From positions 1 to 9,049 of the forward strand of contig JALHTP010000022.1 of assembly GCA_022865725.1 (NCBI GenBank): a DNA stretch of 9,049 nucleotides, written 5' to 3'. The stretch comes from Methyloceanibacter sp. GTDB taxonomy: Bacteria > Pseudomonadota > Alphaproteobacteria > Rhizobiales > Methyloligellaceae. Below the pieces are notes generated by a model. It ran no database searches. It worked only from the letters and a program-made list of their open reading frames with translations, and had not been told where the DNA came from. The position numbers and the translations under genes are program-made. Shown in pieces: positions 1-6,334 of the stretch (position 1 is the stretch's first letter; the number at the start of each line of letters is the position of its first letter).

Positions 1-278
1 ACGAGGGGGACGCCGGCATCGATCGCTTCCAGGATGGCGTCGGCGGCGAAGGCGGGCGGCACATAGACCGCGCTCGCGTCGGCGCCGGTTGCCGCGACTG
101 CCTGTTTGACGGTGTCGAAGACCGGGAGGCCAAGATGCGTCGTTCCGCCCTTGCCGGGCGTCACGCCGCCGACCATGCGCGTGCCATAGGCAATGGCCTG
201 CTCGGAGTGGAAGCTGCCTTGCGCGCCGGTGAAGCCCTGGCAGATGACGCGCGTGTTCTTATCGACGAGGACTGACAT
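1..278 (-). CDS. sucD: Succinyl-CoA synthetase alpha subunit, N-terminal part (cut by window edge)
   Basis: This is the alpha subunit of succinyl-CoA synthetase (ADP-forming). With SucC it converts succinyl-CoA to succinate while making ATP or GTP, in the cytoplasm as part of the TCA cycle. Only about the first 92 residues lie in the window, and the gene continues past the left edge. The visible sequence begins MSVLVDKNTRVICQGFTG and carries the CoA-binding loop around residues 14-21, then GGVTPGKGGTTHLGLPVF at about 37-54. It matches the well-known SucD N-terminus almost residue for residue as I recall it. The ATG at 278 is preceded by AAAGAG as a short ribosome-binding site. The gene starts 18 bp after the stop of the PIN toxin gene, whereas sucD normally follows sucC directly. 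Identification is secure; the completeness of the gene cannot be judged here. Confidence 0.97.
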   Translation of the reverse strand, partial: MSVLVDKNTRVICQGFTGAQGSFHSEQAIAYGTRMVGGVTPGKGGTTHLGLPVFDTVKQAVAATGADASAVYVPPAFAADAILEAIDAGVPL

Positions 279-296
279 GGCTCTTTGCTAACCGAC

Positions 297-707
297 CTAT
301 AAGAATGGATTGATGACGCGGACCGACCCGTAGCTCTGTCCGTGATTGAGGTCCTCGGTGTAGACGATTTCGGCCCCCAAACTCTCGGCTGCTGCAAGGA
401 TCGCACCATCCCAATAGTGGATGCGGTAACGTTGCGAGACGGCAATTGCAGTTCTGATAAGGGAAGGATCGATCAAGGCGCAAGGCTGCAGCTCCAATCT
501 CTCGATCCATTCCAGGGCTTCTATCGACGTAAGCGGTGTGTCGGGTTTGCGCGTGCTGGTGGCGTAAAATTCTTGGATGACCTGCGTTGAGGTTCCAAAG
601 TTGGCGGCGAGGAGCTCAATCGCCCTTATCTTCTTTCTCAGTTCCGTCTCGTTCGCCGAAGCCGCGTAGATCAGAATGTTCGTGTCGAGGAAGCAATCGA
701 CCCTCAT
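297..707 (-). CDS. PIN-domain toxin (VapC-like ribonuclease) of a type II toxin-antitoxin pair
   Basis: The predicted product has 136 residues, the normal size for a single PIN domain. It opens with FLDTNILIYA, the classic PIN strand-1 motif carrying Asp8. Other acidic residues sit where metal ligands are expected: Glu46 (in QEFY), Asp100 (in YWDGAILAAA) and Glu118/Asp119 (in YTEDLNHG). Family knowledge: VapC-type PIN toxins are Mg-dependent endoribonucleases that cleave tRNA, rRNA or other RNA until neutralised by the antitoxin. The ATG at 707 has GGGAAG a few bases upstream. It lies inside the antitoxin frame, so translation is probably coupled. The stop is 18 bp before sucD. All catalytic acids appear intact, so the toxin is probably active. 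The RNA target cannot be read from the sequence. This stretch looks less G+C-rich than its neighbours: 421-480 has 31 G/C of 60, against 41 of 60 at 1921-1980 in sucC. Confidence 0.9.
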   Translation of the reverse strand: MRVDCFLDTNILIYAASANETELRKKIRAIELLAANFGTSTQVIQEFYATSTRKPDTPLTSIEALEWIERLELQPCALIDPSLIRTAIAVSQRYRIHYWDGAILAAAESLGAEIVYTEDLNHGQSYGSVRVINPFL

Positions 708-927
708 AGGCGTCTTCCCGGTTCCATTTCCACGAGCCCATGCGGGCTTTGGAATTCTTGGCCATTTCCACGAGTTCCTCGCGGGCCTTTGCGGCCTTAT
801 CCTCGAACGTGGCGAGGCGGGTCAGGTACTCGCGCACGAGCGCATTTACCGTCGTGTCGTGTTTGGCGGCGTAGCGGCGAACCTCGCGCAGCACCCCTTC
901 GTCGATGGCCAAAGTGATGTTCTTCAT
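616..927 (-). CDS. Ribbon-helix-helix (CopG/VapB-like) antitoxin
   Basis: The product has 103 residues. Residues 3-11 (NITLAIDEG) form a predicted DNA-binding beta strand. Two helices follow, with the TTVNALVREYL segment at about 25-35 giving the ribbon-helix-helix pattern of CopG/VapB-type antitoxins. Residues 45-60 are a charged helix, and WKWNRED near 67-72 resembles the toxin-wrapping tail of such antitoxins. By family knowledge it should bind and inhibit the PIN protein encoded next and repress its own promoter. The frame does not stop at the toxin start but continues for 92 bp, so residues 75-103 overprint the toxin N-terminus in another frame. The ATG at 927 has no recognisable Shine-Dalgarno sequence. 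A promoter-like sequence is placed so that transcription would begin at or next to the start codon. Functional assignment is good; the role of the tail is unknown. Confidence 0.85.
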   Translation of the reverse strand: MKNITLAIDEGVLREVRRYAAKHDTTVNALVREYLTRLATFEDKAAKAREELVEMAKNSKARMGSWKWNREDAYEGRLLPRHEHSDLRGFGERDGTEKEDKGD

Positions 928-929
928 TC

Positions 930-962
930 ACACAGGATATGTGTAACTGTGTAGAAATTCAA
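930..962 (-). promoter_or_regulatory. Putative toxin-antitoxin promoter with overlapping operator
   Basis: On the minus strand a -35-like TTGAAT (957-962) is followed, after exactly 17 bases, by a -10-like TATCCT (934-939). Each matches 4 of 6 consensus positions. The -35 box overlaps the sucC stop codon. The -10 box is embedded in inverted repeats: on the plus strand, ACACAG (930-935) pairs with CTGTGT (947-952), and ACACA (930-934) with TGTGT (940-944). This layout fits an autoregulated toxin-antitoxin promoter bound by the ribbon-helix-helix antitoxin. The predicted transcript start falls near 927, suggesting a leaderless antitoxin message. Alphaproteobacterial promoters are often poor consensus matches, so this is a reasoned prediction. 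Confidence 0.45.
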
Positions 963-2128
963 GCTGCCGCCTTGACCGCCGCCACGGCCTTCTTGGCTGC
1001 ATCGTCGAGGTCGTCGGCAGGGATGATGGCGAGCCCCGAGTCGCGAAGCAGGGCCTTGCCGCGCTCGACGTTGGTGCCTTCGAGCCTGACCACGAGCGGG
1101 ACGGAGATGCTCATTTCCCGCGCCGCTGCGATGATGCCCTCGGCGAGGGTGTCACAGCGCATGATGCCGCCGAAGATATTGACCAGCACGCCCTTCACGT
1201 GCGGATCGGAGAGGATGATCTTGAAGGCCTCGGTTACCCGCTCCTTGGTCGCCCCGCCGCCGACATCGAGGAAATTGGCGGGCTCCCCGCCATAGAGCTT
1301 GATGATGTCCATGGTGGCCATGGCGAGGCCGGCGCCGTTGACCATGCAGCCGATCGAGCCGTCGAGCTTCACATAGGAGAGGCCGAGATCAGCGGCCTCC
1401 ACCTCGGCGGGGTCCTCCTCATGGATGTCGCGCAAAGCCGCGATGTCCTTGTGGCGGAAGAGCGCGTTGTCGTCGAAGCCGACCTTGGCGTCGAGGCAAA
1501 GCAGATTGCCTTCCTTGGTCACCACCAGCGGGTTGATCTCGATGAGGCTCGCGTCGTTCTCGAGGAAGAGCGTGTAGAGCGACTTGATCAGGCTCGCGCA
1601 TTGCTTGGCGAGGGCGCCTTCGAGCTTCAGCGCCGAGGCGATCACCCGCCCATGGAAGTCGCTGATGCCGGTGGCGGGATCGACGGTGAGCGTGGCGATC
1701 TTTTCCGGCGTGTTGGCGGCAACGGCTTCGATGTCGACGCCGCCTTCGGTCGAGGCGACGAAAGCGACGCGCCCCGAGCCGCGGTCGACCAGGAGCGAGA
1801 GGTAAAGCTCGCGCGCGATGGTGGCGTCCTTGACCACGTAGACGCGGCGCACCAGCCTGCCTTTGGGGCCCGTCTGGGGCGTTATGAGCGGCTTGCCGAG
1901 CATGCGGTCGACCTCGGCGTGAAGCTCCTGCAGCGTCTTCACCAGCTTGATGCCGCCGCCTTTGCCTCGCCCGCCGGCGTGGATCTGCGCCTTGACGACG
2001 AAAGTCTCGCCGCCGAGGGTGCGGGCATGCGCGGCGGCGTCTTGCGCCGTCTCGGCGACATGGCCGTCCGTCACCGGCGCTCCATAAGCCTTGAGCAGGG
2101 CCTTGGCCTGATATTCGTGAATGTTCAT
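959..2128 (-). CDS. sucC: Succinyl-CoA synthetase beta subunit
   Basis: SucC is the nucleotide-binding beta subunit of ADP-forming succinyl-CoA synthetase, which works with SucD in the cytoplasmic TCA cycle. The product has 389 residues, essentially the length of the E. coli protein. The ATP-grasp region shows Lys46 and the loop HAGGRGKGGGIK (50-61). Metal-binding Glu197 and Asn199 (EINPLV) and Asp213 (LDAKVGFDDNALFRH) fall at the same numbers as in E. coli. The C-terminal ligase domain has NGAGLAM (264-270), NIFGGIMRCD (317-326) and RLEGTN (348-353). The start MNIHEYQAK at 2128 is the conserved family start, although no strong Shine-Dalgarno is visible. It follows mdh after a 55-bp gap that holds a CGCGATCGCG palindrome (2144-2153), and is probably co-transcribed with it. 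The expected next gene, sucD, is displaced by the toxin-antitoxin module. Confidence 0.98.
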   Translation of the reverse strand: MNIHEYQAKALLKAYGAPVTDGHVAETAQDAAAHARTLGGETFVVKAQIHAGGRGKGGGIKLVKTLQELHAEVDRMLGKPLITPQTGPKGRLVRRVYVVKDATIARELYLSLLVDRGSGRVAFVASTEGGVDIEAVAANTPEKIATLTVDPATGISDFHGRVIASALKLEGALAKQCASLIKSLYTLFLENDASLIEINPLVVTKEGNLLCLDAKVGFDDNALFRHKDIAALRDIHEEDPAEVEAADLGLSYVKLDGSIGCMVNGAGLAMATMDIIKLYGGEPANFLDVGGGATKERVTEAFKIILSDPHVKGVLVNIFGGIMRCDTLAEGIIAAAREMSISVPLVVRLEGTNVERGKALLRDSGLAIIPADDLDDAAKKAVAAVKAAA

Positions 2129-2183
2129 GGGGAACTCGCGGCTCGCGATCGCGGGCAGCGCCTAGAATGATGGGGAGGGGACC

Positions 2184-3152
2184 TTAAGCGGTGGCGAGGC
2201 TCGGCGCGATCCTCTGGCACAATTCGACAAGGGTTTTGACCGACTCGACCGAATGCATGAAGGCGTCCTTCTCGGCAGAGGTGAGATCGAGCTCGATGAC
2301 GCGCTCGACCCCCTTGGCGCCGATGATGATGGGGACGCCGGCATAGATGCCCTTCACGCCATATTCGCCGTTCAGATAGGCCGCGCAAGGCAGCACCCGC
2401 TTCTGGTTCTTGAGATAGGATTCGGCCATTTCGAGCGCGGCCGCGGCGGGCGCGTAAAAGGCCGAACCCGTTTTGAGCAGGCCGACGATCTCGGCGCCGC
2501 CGTCGCGCGTGCGCTGCACGATGTCGTCGAGCCGCTTCTGGGTGATCCAGCGCATCTTGACCAGGTCGGCAAGCGGAATGCCGGCGACCGAGGAGTAGCG
2601 GATCAGCGGCACCATGGTGTCGCCGTGGCCGCCCATCACCATCGTGTTGATGTCCTCGGGACTGACGTCGAATTCCTGGGAGAGAAAGAAGCGGAAGCGC
2701 GCCGCGTCGAGCACGCCGGCCATGCCGACCACCTTGTTGCGCGGCAGCCCGCTGGTCTTTTGCAGCGCCCAGACCATGGCGTCGAGCGGGTTGGTGACGC
2801 AGATGACGAAGGCTTCCGGCGCGTATTTGCGAAGCCCTGCGCCCACCTGCTCCATGACCTTGAGGTTGATCTCGATGAGATCGTCGCGGCTCATGCCGGG
2901 CTTGCGCGGGATGCCGGCGGTGACGATCACCACATCGGCGTCCTTCAGCTCGGCATATTCGTTGGTGCCCTTGAATTTCGGGACATAGCCTTCGACCGGC
3001 GCCGACTGGGACAGGTCGAGCGCCTTGCCCTGCGGCACGCCGTCGACCACGTCGAACAGCACGATTTCGCCGAGTTCTCTGATACCGGCAAGATGGGCAA
3101 GCGTGCCGCCGATCTGGCCCGCGCCGACCAACGCAATACGATTACGCGCCAT
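2184..3152 (-). CDS. mdh: NAD-dependent malate dehydrogenase
   Basis: This enzyme oxidises malate to oxaloacetate with NAD in the cytoplasm, the last step of the TCA cycle. The product has 322 residues and belongs to the lactate-dehydrogenase-like malate dehydrogenases common in Alphaproteobacteria. The Rossmann loop is GAGQIGG (10-16), and Asp34 ends strand 2, as expected for NAD rather than NADP. Substrate-binding arginines are Arg83 and Arg89 in GIPRKPGMSRDDL, with Asn121 in VTNPLD and Arg152 following. The catalytic histidine is His176 in GGHGDTMVP. A longer frame starts at 3200, but the ATG at 3152 is chosen: it gives the family N-terminus (MARNRIALVG) and follows an AAGGGGA ribosome-binding site. 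It appears to be the first gene of the mdh-sucC-(toxin-antitoxin)-sucD unit and is divergent from the membrane protein at 3331. Confidence 0.98.
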   Translation of the reverse strand: MARNRIALVGAGQIGGTLAHLAGIRELGEIVLFDVVDGVPQGKALDLSQSAPVEGYVPKFKGTNEYAELKDADVVIVTAGIPRKPGMSRDDLIEINLKVMEQVGAGLRKYAPEAFVICVTNPLDAMVWALQKTSGLPRNKVVGMAGVLDAARFRFFLSQEFDVSPEDINTMVMGGHGDTMVPLIRYSSVAGIPLADLVKMRWITQKRLDDIVQRTRDGGAEIVGLLKTGSAFYAPAAAALEMAESYLKNQKRVLPCAAYLNGEYGVKGIYAGVPIIIGAKGVERVIELDLTSAEKDAFMHSVESVKTLVELCQRIAPSLATA

Positions 3153-3330
3153 GAGATCCCCTTCCGCTATAGGCCGCCCGCGGTTCGCTCCCGCAGGCAA
3201 ATATCAATGTGAGGGTTGGTTAAATGCAATCGGGCCCGCGCGCAAGGTGGTAGCCGAGCATGGACCCCTAGCGCCCCCATCGGATAGACTCTGCGGCGCG
3301 GGCCTTTGCCCTGGGGGAGCGAGGGGCGCC

Positions 3331-3762
3331 ATGGCCGAACATCATCCGGAAAGCGGCCAAGTCCCAACGGAGTCTTGGCCGCTCGTGGTCTGGGTGGCGC
3401 GGCTCAGCGTCTATTTCCTGGCGCAAGGGGCGCTCGCCCTTCTGGCCTATGCCTATTACGGTTTCGACAGCGATCCTGAGAGCTTTGCGCTCGGCTTCCG
3501 CATCGACCCCCTTCTGGCCGCCCTCAATCTCGTGTGGGGGCTCGCCGGCACCTATATCGGCTTCTTCCGCCCGCGTTTTGCCATTCCCTTCGTGCTCGCC
3601 GCAGCCTCGTTCTATACCGCGCTCGCCGTGGCCGGGAGCTTCACCCAATATCATCATCATCTCGGCATGATGCTCAACGATCGGGTGAACCTGTTCCATT
3701 GGCTGATCGTGCTCCCGGCCTGGGCGATCGGGCTTTATGCGCTGTGGCGCAAGCCAGACTGA
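3331..3762 (+). CDS. Four-helix integral membrane protein, function unknown
   Basis: The product has 143 residues. Four hydrophobic segments are visible at about 18-40, 61-79, 83-102 and 120-138, after a short polar N-terminus (MAEHHPESGQ). Between helices 3 and 4 lies a histidine-rich stretch (QYHHH, 106-110), and helix 4 begins VNLFHWL. The helix count and the asparagine/histidine-containing helix starts faintly recall DUF4383-type four-helix proteins, but I cannot confirm membership. The frame is open much further upstream (from 3025), but that part overlaps mdh on the other strand. The ATG at 3331 follows a G-rich GAGGGG Shine-Dalgarno-like sequence and gives a sensible membrane topology. 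It is divergent from mdh, with 178 bp between starts, and nothing nearby indicates a pathway. That it is a real gene is likely; its function is unknown. Confidence 0.75.
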   Translation: MAEHHPESGQVPTESWPLVVWVARLSVYFLAQGALALLAYAYYGFDSDPESFALGFRIDPLLAALNLVWGLAGTYIGFFRPRFAIPFVLAAASFYTALAVAGSFTQYHHHLGMMLNDRVNLFHWLIVLPAWAIGLYALWRKPD

Positions 3763-3793
3763 TCAGGATTCCGCGTTCGCATGGCTTCACTCC

Positions 3794-3829
3794 ATCCAAG
3801 CCAAGTGCTGCATCCAAGCCAAGTGCCGC
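3794..3829 (+). repeat. Two tandem copies of an 18-bp unit
   Basis: The unit ATCCAAGCCAAGTGCTGC (3794-3811) is followed directly by a second copy (3812-3829) with a single T-to-C change. It lies in the gap between two membrane-protein genes. This is probably a recent local duplication; no function is evident. Confidence 0.85.
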
Positions 3830-3889
3830 GCCCGCTTTCGGCCTATAGTCGCGCCGCTAGGCAAGCGATTCGCTTCGCCGTTTTGTTTG

Positions 3890-3936
3890 AGCATGATCTT
3901 ATCGGAAAACCGGTTCCCACTTTTCCGGATCATGCT
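3890..3936. repeat. 47-bp palindromic intergenic repeat of rhizobial type
   Basis: The outer arms AGCATGATC (3890-3898) and GATCATGCT (3928-3936) are exact inverted repeats. They enclose an imperfect inner symmetry of CGGAAAA and TTTTCCG around ACCGGTTCCCAC. I recognise this pattern from memory as a dispersed repeat frequent in Hyphomicrobiales genomes such as Bradyrhizobium, often found in intergenic DNA. It ends 18 bp before the start codon of the small membrane-protein gene, just outside its ribosome-binding site, so an effect on that gene's mRNA is possible but unproven. Confidence 0.75.
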
Positions 3937-3954
3937 TCGCCAGAGGAGGGCAGC

Positions 3955-4116
3955 ATGAACTTTAATTACGGTATGGAAGGCGCCAAATACGGCATCAGCT
4001 TCGGCACGGCGCTCGCCATTGCCATCTCCTACACCAACAACCATTCGATCCTGTGGGCCATTATCCATGGCTTTTTCAGCTGGCTGTATGTGATCTATTT
4101 CGCGCTCCTCAAATAA
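3955..4116 (+). CDS. Small membrane protein (53 aa), function unknown
   Basis: The product starts MNFNYGMEGAKYGISFG and is strongly hydrophobic after that, with a segment at about 13-27 and a longer one at about 32-51 containing ILWAIIHGFFSWLYVIYFAL. The aromatic WAIIHGFFSWLYVIY stretch looks like a small conserved membrane-protein family I have seen in several bacterial phyla, but I know no assigned function. The start is well supported: AGAGGAGGG (3942-3950) lies just upstream of the ATG at 3955. A longer in-frame reading from 3781 would run through the two repeats and is rejected. It stands alone on the plus strand, with 192 bp before it and 125 bp after it. Real gene likely because of the near-perfect ribosome-binding site and coherent hydrophobic pattern. 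Confidence 0.8.
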   Translation: MNFNYGMEGAKYGISFGTALAIAISYTNNHSILWAIIHGFFSWLYVIYFALLK

Positions 4117-4241
4117 AGGGCAGTCGAGGCCGCGCGAATTGGCAATCCGCGCCGTGTCTTGAGCCAGGATGCTTGGCGCGTGGGGGCGCCGTCACAATCC
4201 GGACACCGATTCCTGGTTAGGACTCGGCGACGCGAGGCGGC

Positions 4242-4757
4242 GTGATCCAAGATCAAATTGCGCTGATTCCGCGGCGCGCCGCCGATGCATCGTCTACCCC
4301 ACAGCGCCTGCGATTTTCATTTCCTGCCCCACGCATCCATAGACTGGTTGCCGTCGCTGCATTTTCCATCGCGGCAAGCCTGTCGGCGCATGCCGAGCCG
4401 ACCAAGGATAGCGCGCCCGTGCCGATCCCGACGCTGCATTGCGAATTCAAGGCGGTGAACGCCTGCGCGACGGATGGCACTTGCAAGGCCGGCAAGGATC
4501 TGGACGGCATGCCGCTGCCGCTCAAGGTCACGGTCGACTTCGAGAACACCGTGGTTTCTGCCCTGGATCAGAGCGGCTTCGCCCGCACTGACAATATTGA
4601 CGCGGTAGCCGATTCCGGGGATGAGCTCATCGTTCACGGCATCGATGGGGCATTCGGCTGGCAGCTCGCCATCCATAATGGCAGTCCCGCCGCCTCGATC
4701 ACCTTCGCTGCGGCCGATTCGGTGATTACCGGCTTCGGCACTTGCACCAATAAATAG
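4242..4757 (+). CDS. Secreted protein with four cysteines, function unknown
   Basis: The product has 171 residues, starting at a GTG (4242) preceded by GCGAGGCGG as a plausible ribosome-binding site. After a rather long basic N-terminus, residues 34-51 (LVAVAAFSIAASLSAHA) form a signal-peptide core, with a likely cleavage site after Ala51 (AHA/EP). The mature part of about 120 residues contains Cys67, Cys75, Cys81 and Cys168, which could form two disulfides in the periplasm. It is otherwise beta-like with alternating hydrophobic residues. I do not recognise the family. No ATG start exists before the signal sequence, so the GTG start is the best choice, though a later rare start codon would shorten the long n-region. 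It lies 129 bp upstream of another secreted unknown on the same strand, perhaps in one transcript. Confidence 0.7.
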   Translation: MIQDQIALIPRRAADASSTPQRLRFSFPAPRIHRLVAVAAFSIAASLSAHAEPTKDSAPVPIPTLHCEFKAVNACATDGTCKAGKDLDGMPLPLKVTVDFENTVVSALDQSGFARTDNIDAVADSGDELIVHGIDGAFGWQLAIHNGSPAASITFAAADSVITGFGTCTNK

Positions 4758-4886
4758 GGCCTCCCTTATCTCCGCCGCGCGTGGATCGCCCGAGCATGGC
4801 AGTGCCCGGGCGTCCTTCTCAGCCTGGCCTTTTGAAGCTAGAGTCCCCACTGCATCGTGAGGGTCGCGTTCGCGTGGGGGTCGGGA

Positions 4887-6116
4887 ATGAACACAATCAA
4901 GCGACTTGCTTGGCGCGGAGCTCGGCTCGGCGCGCCCGCGGCTATTTTCGTCGCAAGCCTCTGGAGCGCCGCGCCGCAAGCCGGCCAATACGAACAGCCG
5001 CCGTCCTTCCAGGCGAGCCAGGTGCTGCCGCCCAATCTGCTGCGGAGCCCGTATTACACGGTCGGCAGTCATGTCGGCCTCGATAACTTCCAATATGTGT
5101 TCAAGGTCGACACCAAATGGGGGACCTTCACGATCAAGGGCTCCGACTTGATGCGGGTGCGGGCGCGCGAGATCGCCGCCACCGCCAAGCTCGAAGAGAT
5201 CGACAGCGGCGGAACCCTGGTCAATGCCGCCGGGCGCACCGCGCTGAAGCCGCTCAACACCGCCAAGGACCTCGTCACCGCTCCCGGCAAGACGCTCGGC
5301 GACACCTTCCGCGGCGTCGGCAATTTGTTCGGCAGCGTCGACGCCTCGATGTCGGCGACCGACCCGCATAAAGAAGGCATGCTCGCCTCGGTCACCGGCG
5401 GCGCCACGGCCAGGCGCAAGCTCGCCTTCGATTTCGGCGTCGATCCGAATACGAGCTTTCCGCCGCTCAGCGACGAGCTGACGCGGCTCGCCACGGTGAA
5501 TGCCATCGGCGAGACCGGCGTCAATGCTGGGCTCGCCTTCGTCACCGGCGGCGCCGGCATCGCCATCAGCGTCGGCGGCACGAGCCACACGCTGCGCACC
5601 GCCTTGCGCGACAAGACGGCGGCGCAGCTCGAGAAGGACGGCCGCGCGACGCTCGCCTCGATCGGCGTGTCGGGAGCGGCGATGGACGCATTCTACGCCA
5701 ACCCCAATCTCTCGCCGACCGACAAGGCGATCATCGTCTATGCGCTGGCCAATCTCGGCGCGACAAGCGGGCGCGAGATCTTCATCGCCGGCGCGGCCAA
5801 CGCCAGTAGCATCGAGATGGGCTTCTTCTACCGGCGGCAGGCCGAGCTGATCGCCGACTACGACAAGAAGGTCGCGCCGGTGAACGCCTTCGCGCGGGCG
5901 GGCGGCGCGCCCATGCTGCAAACCGGGAAGGGCACGGTCAGCATCCTGCCGGTCGACTATCTCTATTGGTCGCCGCCGCTCGAAGGGCTCGTGGCGGGCG
6001 CGGGAAGAAGCGGCGAGCTGTGGATCACGGGCCGCGCCAGCGCGATGGCGACATCGCAGCTTGCGGCGCAGGGTTGGACGGTCGTGCCCAAGATCGGCGC
6101 GCGACTCGGGGACTGA
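4887..6116 (+). CDS. Large secreted protein, function unknown
   Basis: The product has 409 residues from the ATG at 4887, which follows GGGGG at a suitable distance. An upstream GTG at 4857 would add ten residues and is less likely. The N-terminus is a clear signal peptide: basic MNTIKRLAWRGAR, a hydrophobic core APAAIFVASLWSAA, and probable cleavage after Ala32 (PQA/GQ). The mature protein has no cysteine. Residues 48-90 (from LPPNLL through YYTVGSHV to FTIKGSDLM) read like a small beta-domain. Residues 125-150 are rich in Gly and Lys. Residues 211-232 (GLAFVTGGAGIAISVGG) are glycine-rich and hydrophobic and could insert in a membrane. The last part (355-402) is aromatic and ends with QGWTVVP. 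I do not recognise the fold or family. Codon structure and signal peptide support this strand over the long minus-strand frame opposite. Confidence 0.8.
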   Translation: MNTIKRLAWRGARLGAPAAIFVASLWSAAPQAGQYEQPPSFQASQVLPPNLLRSPYYTVGSHVGLDNFQYVFKVDTKWGTFTIKGSDLMRVRAREIAATAKLEEIDSGGTLVNAAGRTALKPLNTAKDLVTAPGKTLGDTFRGVGNLFGSVDASMSATDPHKEGMLASVTGGATARRKLAFDFGVDPNTSFPPLSDELTRLATVNAIGETGVNAGLAFVTGGAGIAISVGGTSHTLRTALRDKTAAQLEKDGRATLASIGVSGAAMDAFYANPNLSPTDKAIIVYALANLGATSGREIFIAGAANASSIEMGFFYRRQAELIADYDKKVAPVNAFARAGGAPMLQTGKGTVSILPVDYLYWSPPLEGLVAGAGRSGELWITGRASAMATSQLAAQGWTVVPKIGARLGD

Positions 6117-6163
6117 TCCGCGCCGCTCTTGCCGCGAGAAAAGCCAGCGCCGGCGCGGCATTG

Positions 6164-6334
6164 CTACTGAGCGTGCTGACGGTCGTGCTCAGGCTCCTTC
6201 AAATCCCCGCCGCTTACAGCCAATCGCCGCTCCGTCTTCCTCTTCCGCCATGCGGCGCGGACTTTCCGGACGAGCTGCCAGGCCGTGAACACGACGATCG
6301 CGGTAATTGCAGCGCCTCCTCCTACGATCAGCAT
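6164..6334 (-). CDS. Possible small single-helix membrane protein (56 aa)
   Basis: This 57-codon frame begins at an ATG at 6334 and ends at TAG (6164-6166). A GAGAGG Shine-Dalgarno lies eight bases upstream of the ATG. The product starts MLIVGGGAAITAIVVFTAWQ, a clean membrane helix at about 2-20. A strongly basic stretch follows (RKVRAAWRKRKTERR, 23-37), then a polar tail rich in Glu, Asp and His. The positive-inside rule predicts the tail in the cytoplasm. It converges on the large secreted-protein gene (47 bp between the two stops). No family is recognised. Support comes from the ribosome-binding site and membrane topology only, so it could be chance in G+C-rich DNA. Confidence 0.45.
   Translation of the reverse strand: MLIVGGGAAITAIVVFTAWQLVRKVRAAWRKRKTERRLAVSGGDLKEPEHDRQHAQ

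Noticed and set aside
1199..2170. 323-codon plus-strand frame opposite sucC
   Set aside because: It is antisense to a secure sucC gene, and its product is a low-complexity Asp/Arg/Val/Gly-rich shadow.
2253..3212. 319-codon plus-strand frame opposite mdh
   Set aside because: It is antisense to a secure mdh gene; the His/Asp/Arg-rich composition is typical of a shadow frame.
3200..3229. Possible mdh promoter (TTGCAT and GATATT, 18 bases apart, minus strand)
   Set aside because: Only 3 and 4 of 6 consensus matches with non-optimal spacing; too weak to list as a feature.
6147..6156. GCGCCGGCGC palindrome between the convergent stops at 6116 and 6164
   Set aside because: It has no loop and no following T run, and ten-base palindromes of this kind are common in G+C-rich DNA, so it is not called a terminator.
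4317..6161. 614-codon open frame on the minus strand opposite the two secreted-protein genes
   Set aside because: Its product is Arg/Ala/Asp-rich without domain features, and it covers two plus-strand genes that have signal peptides and ribosome-binding sites. Long antisense frames are expected in G+C-rich DNA.
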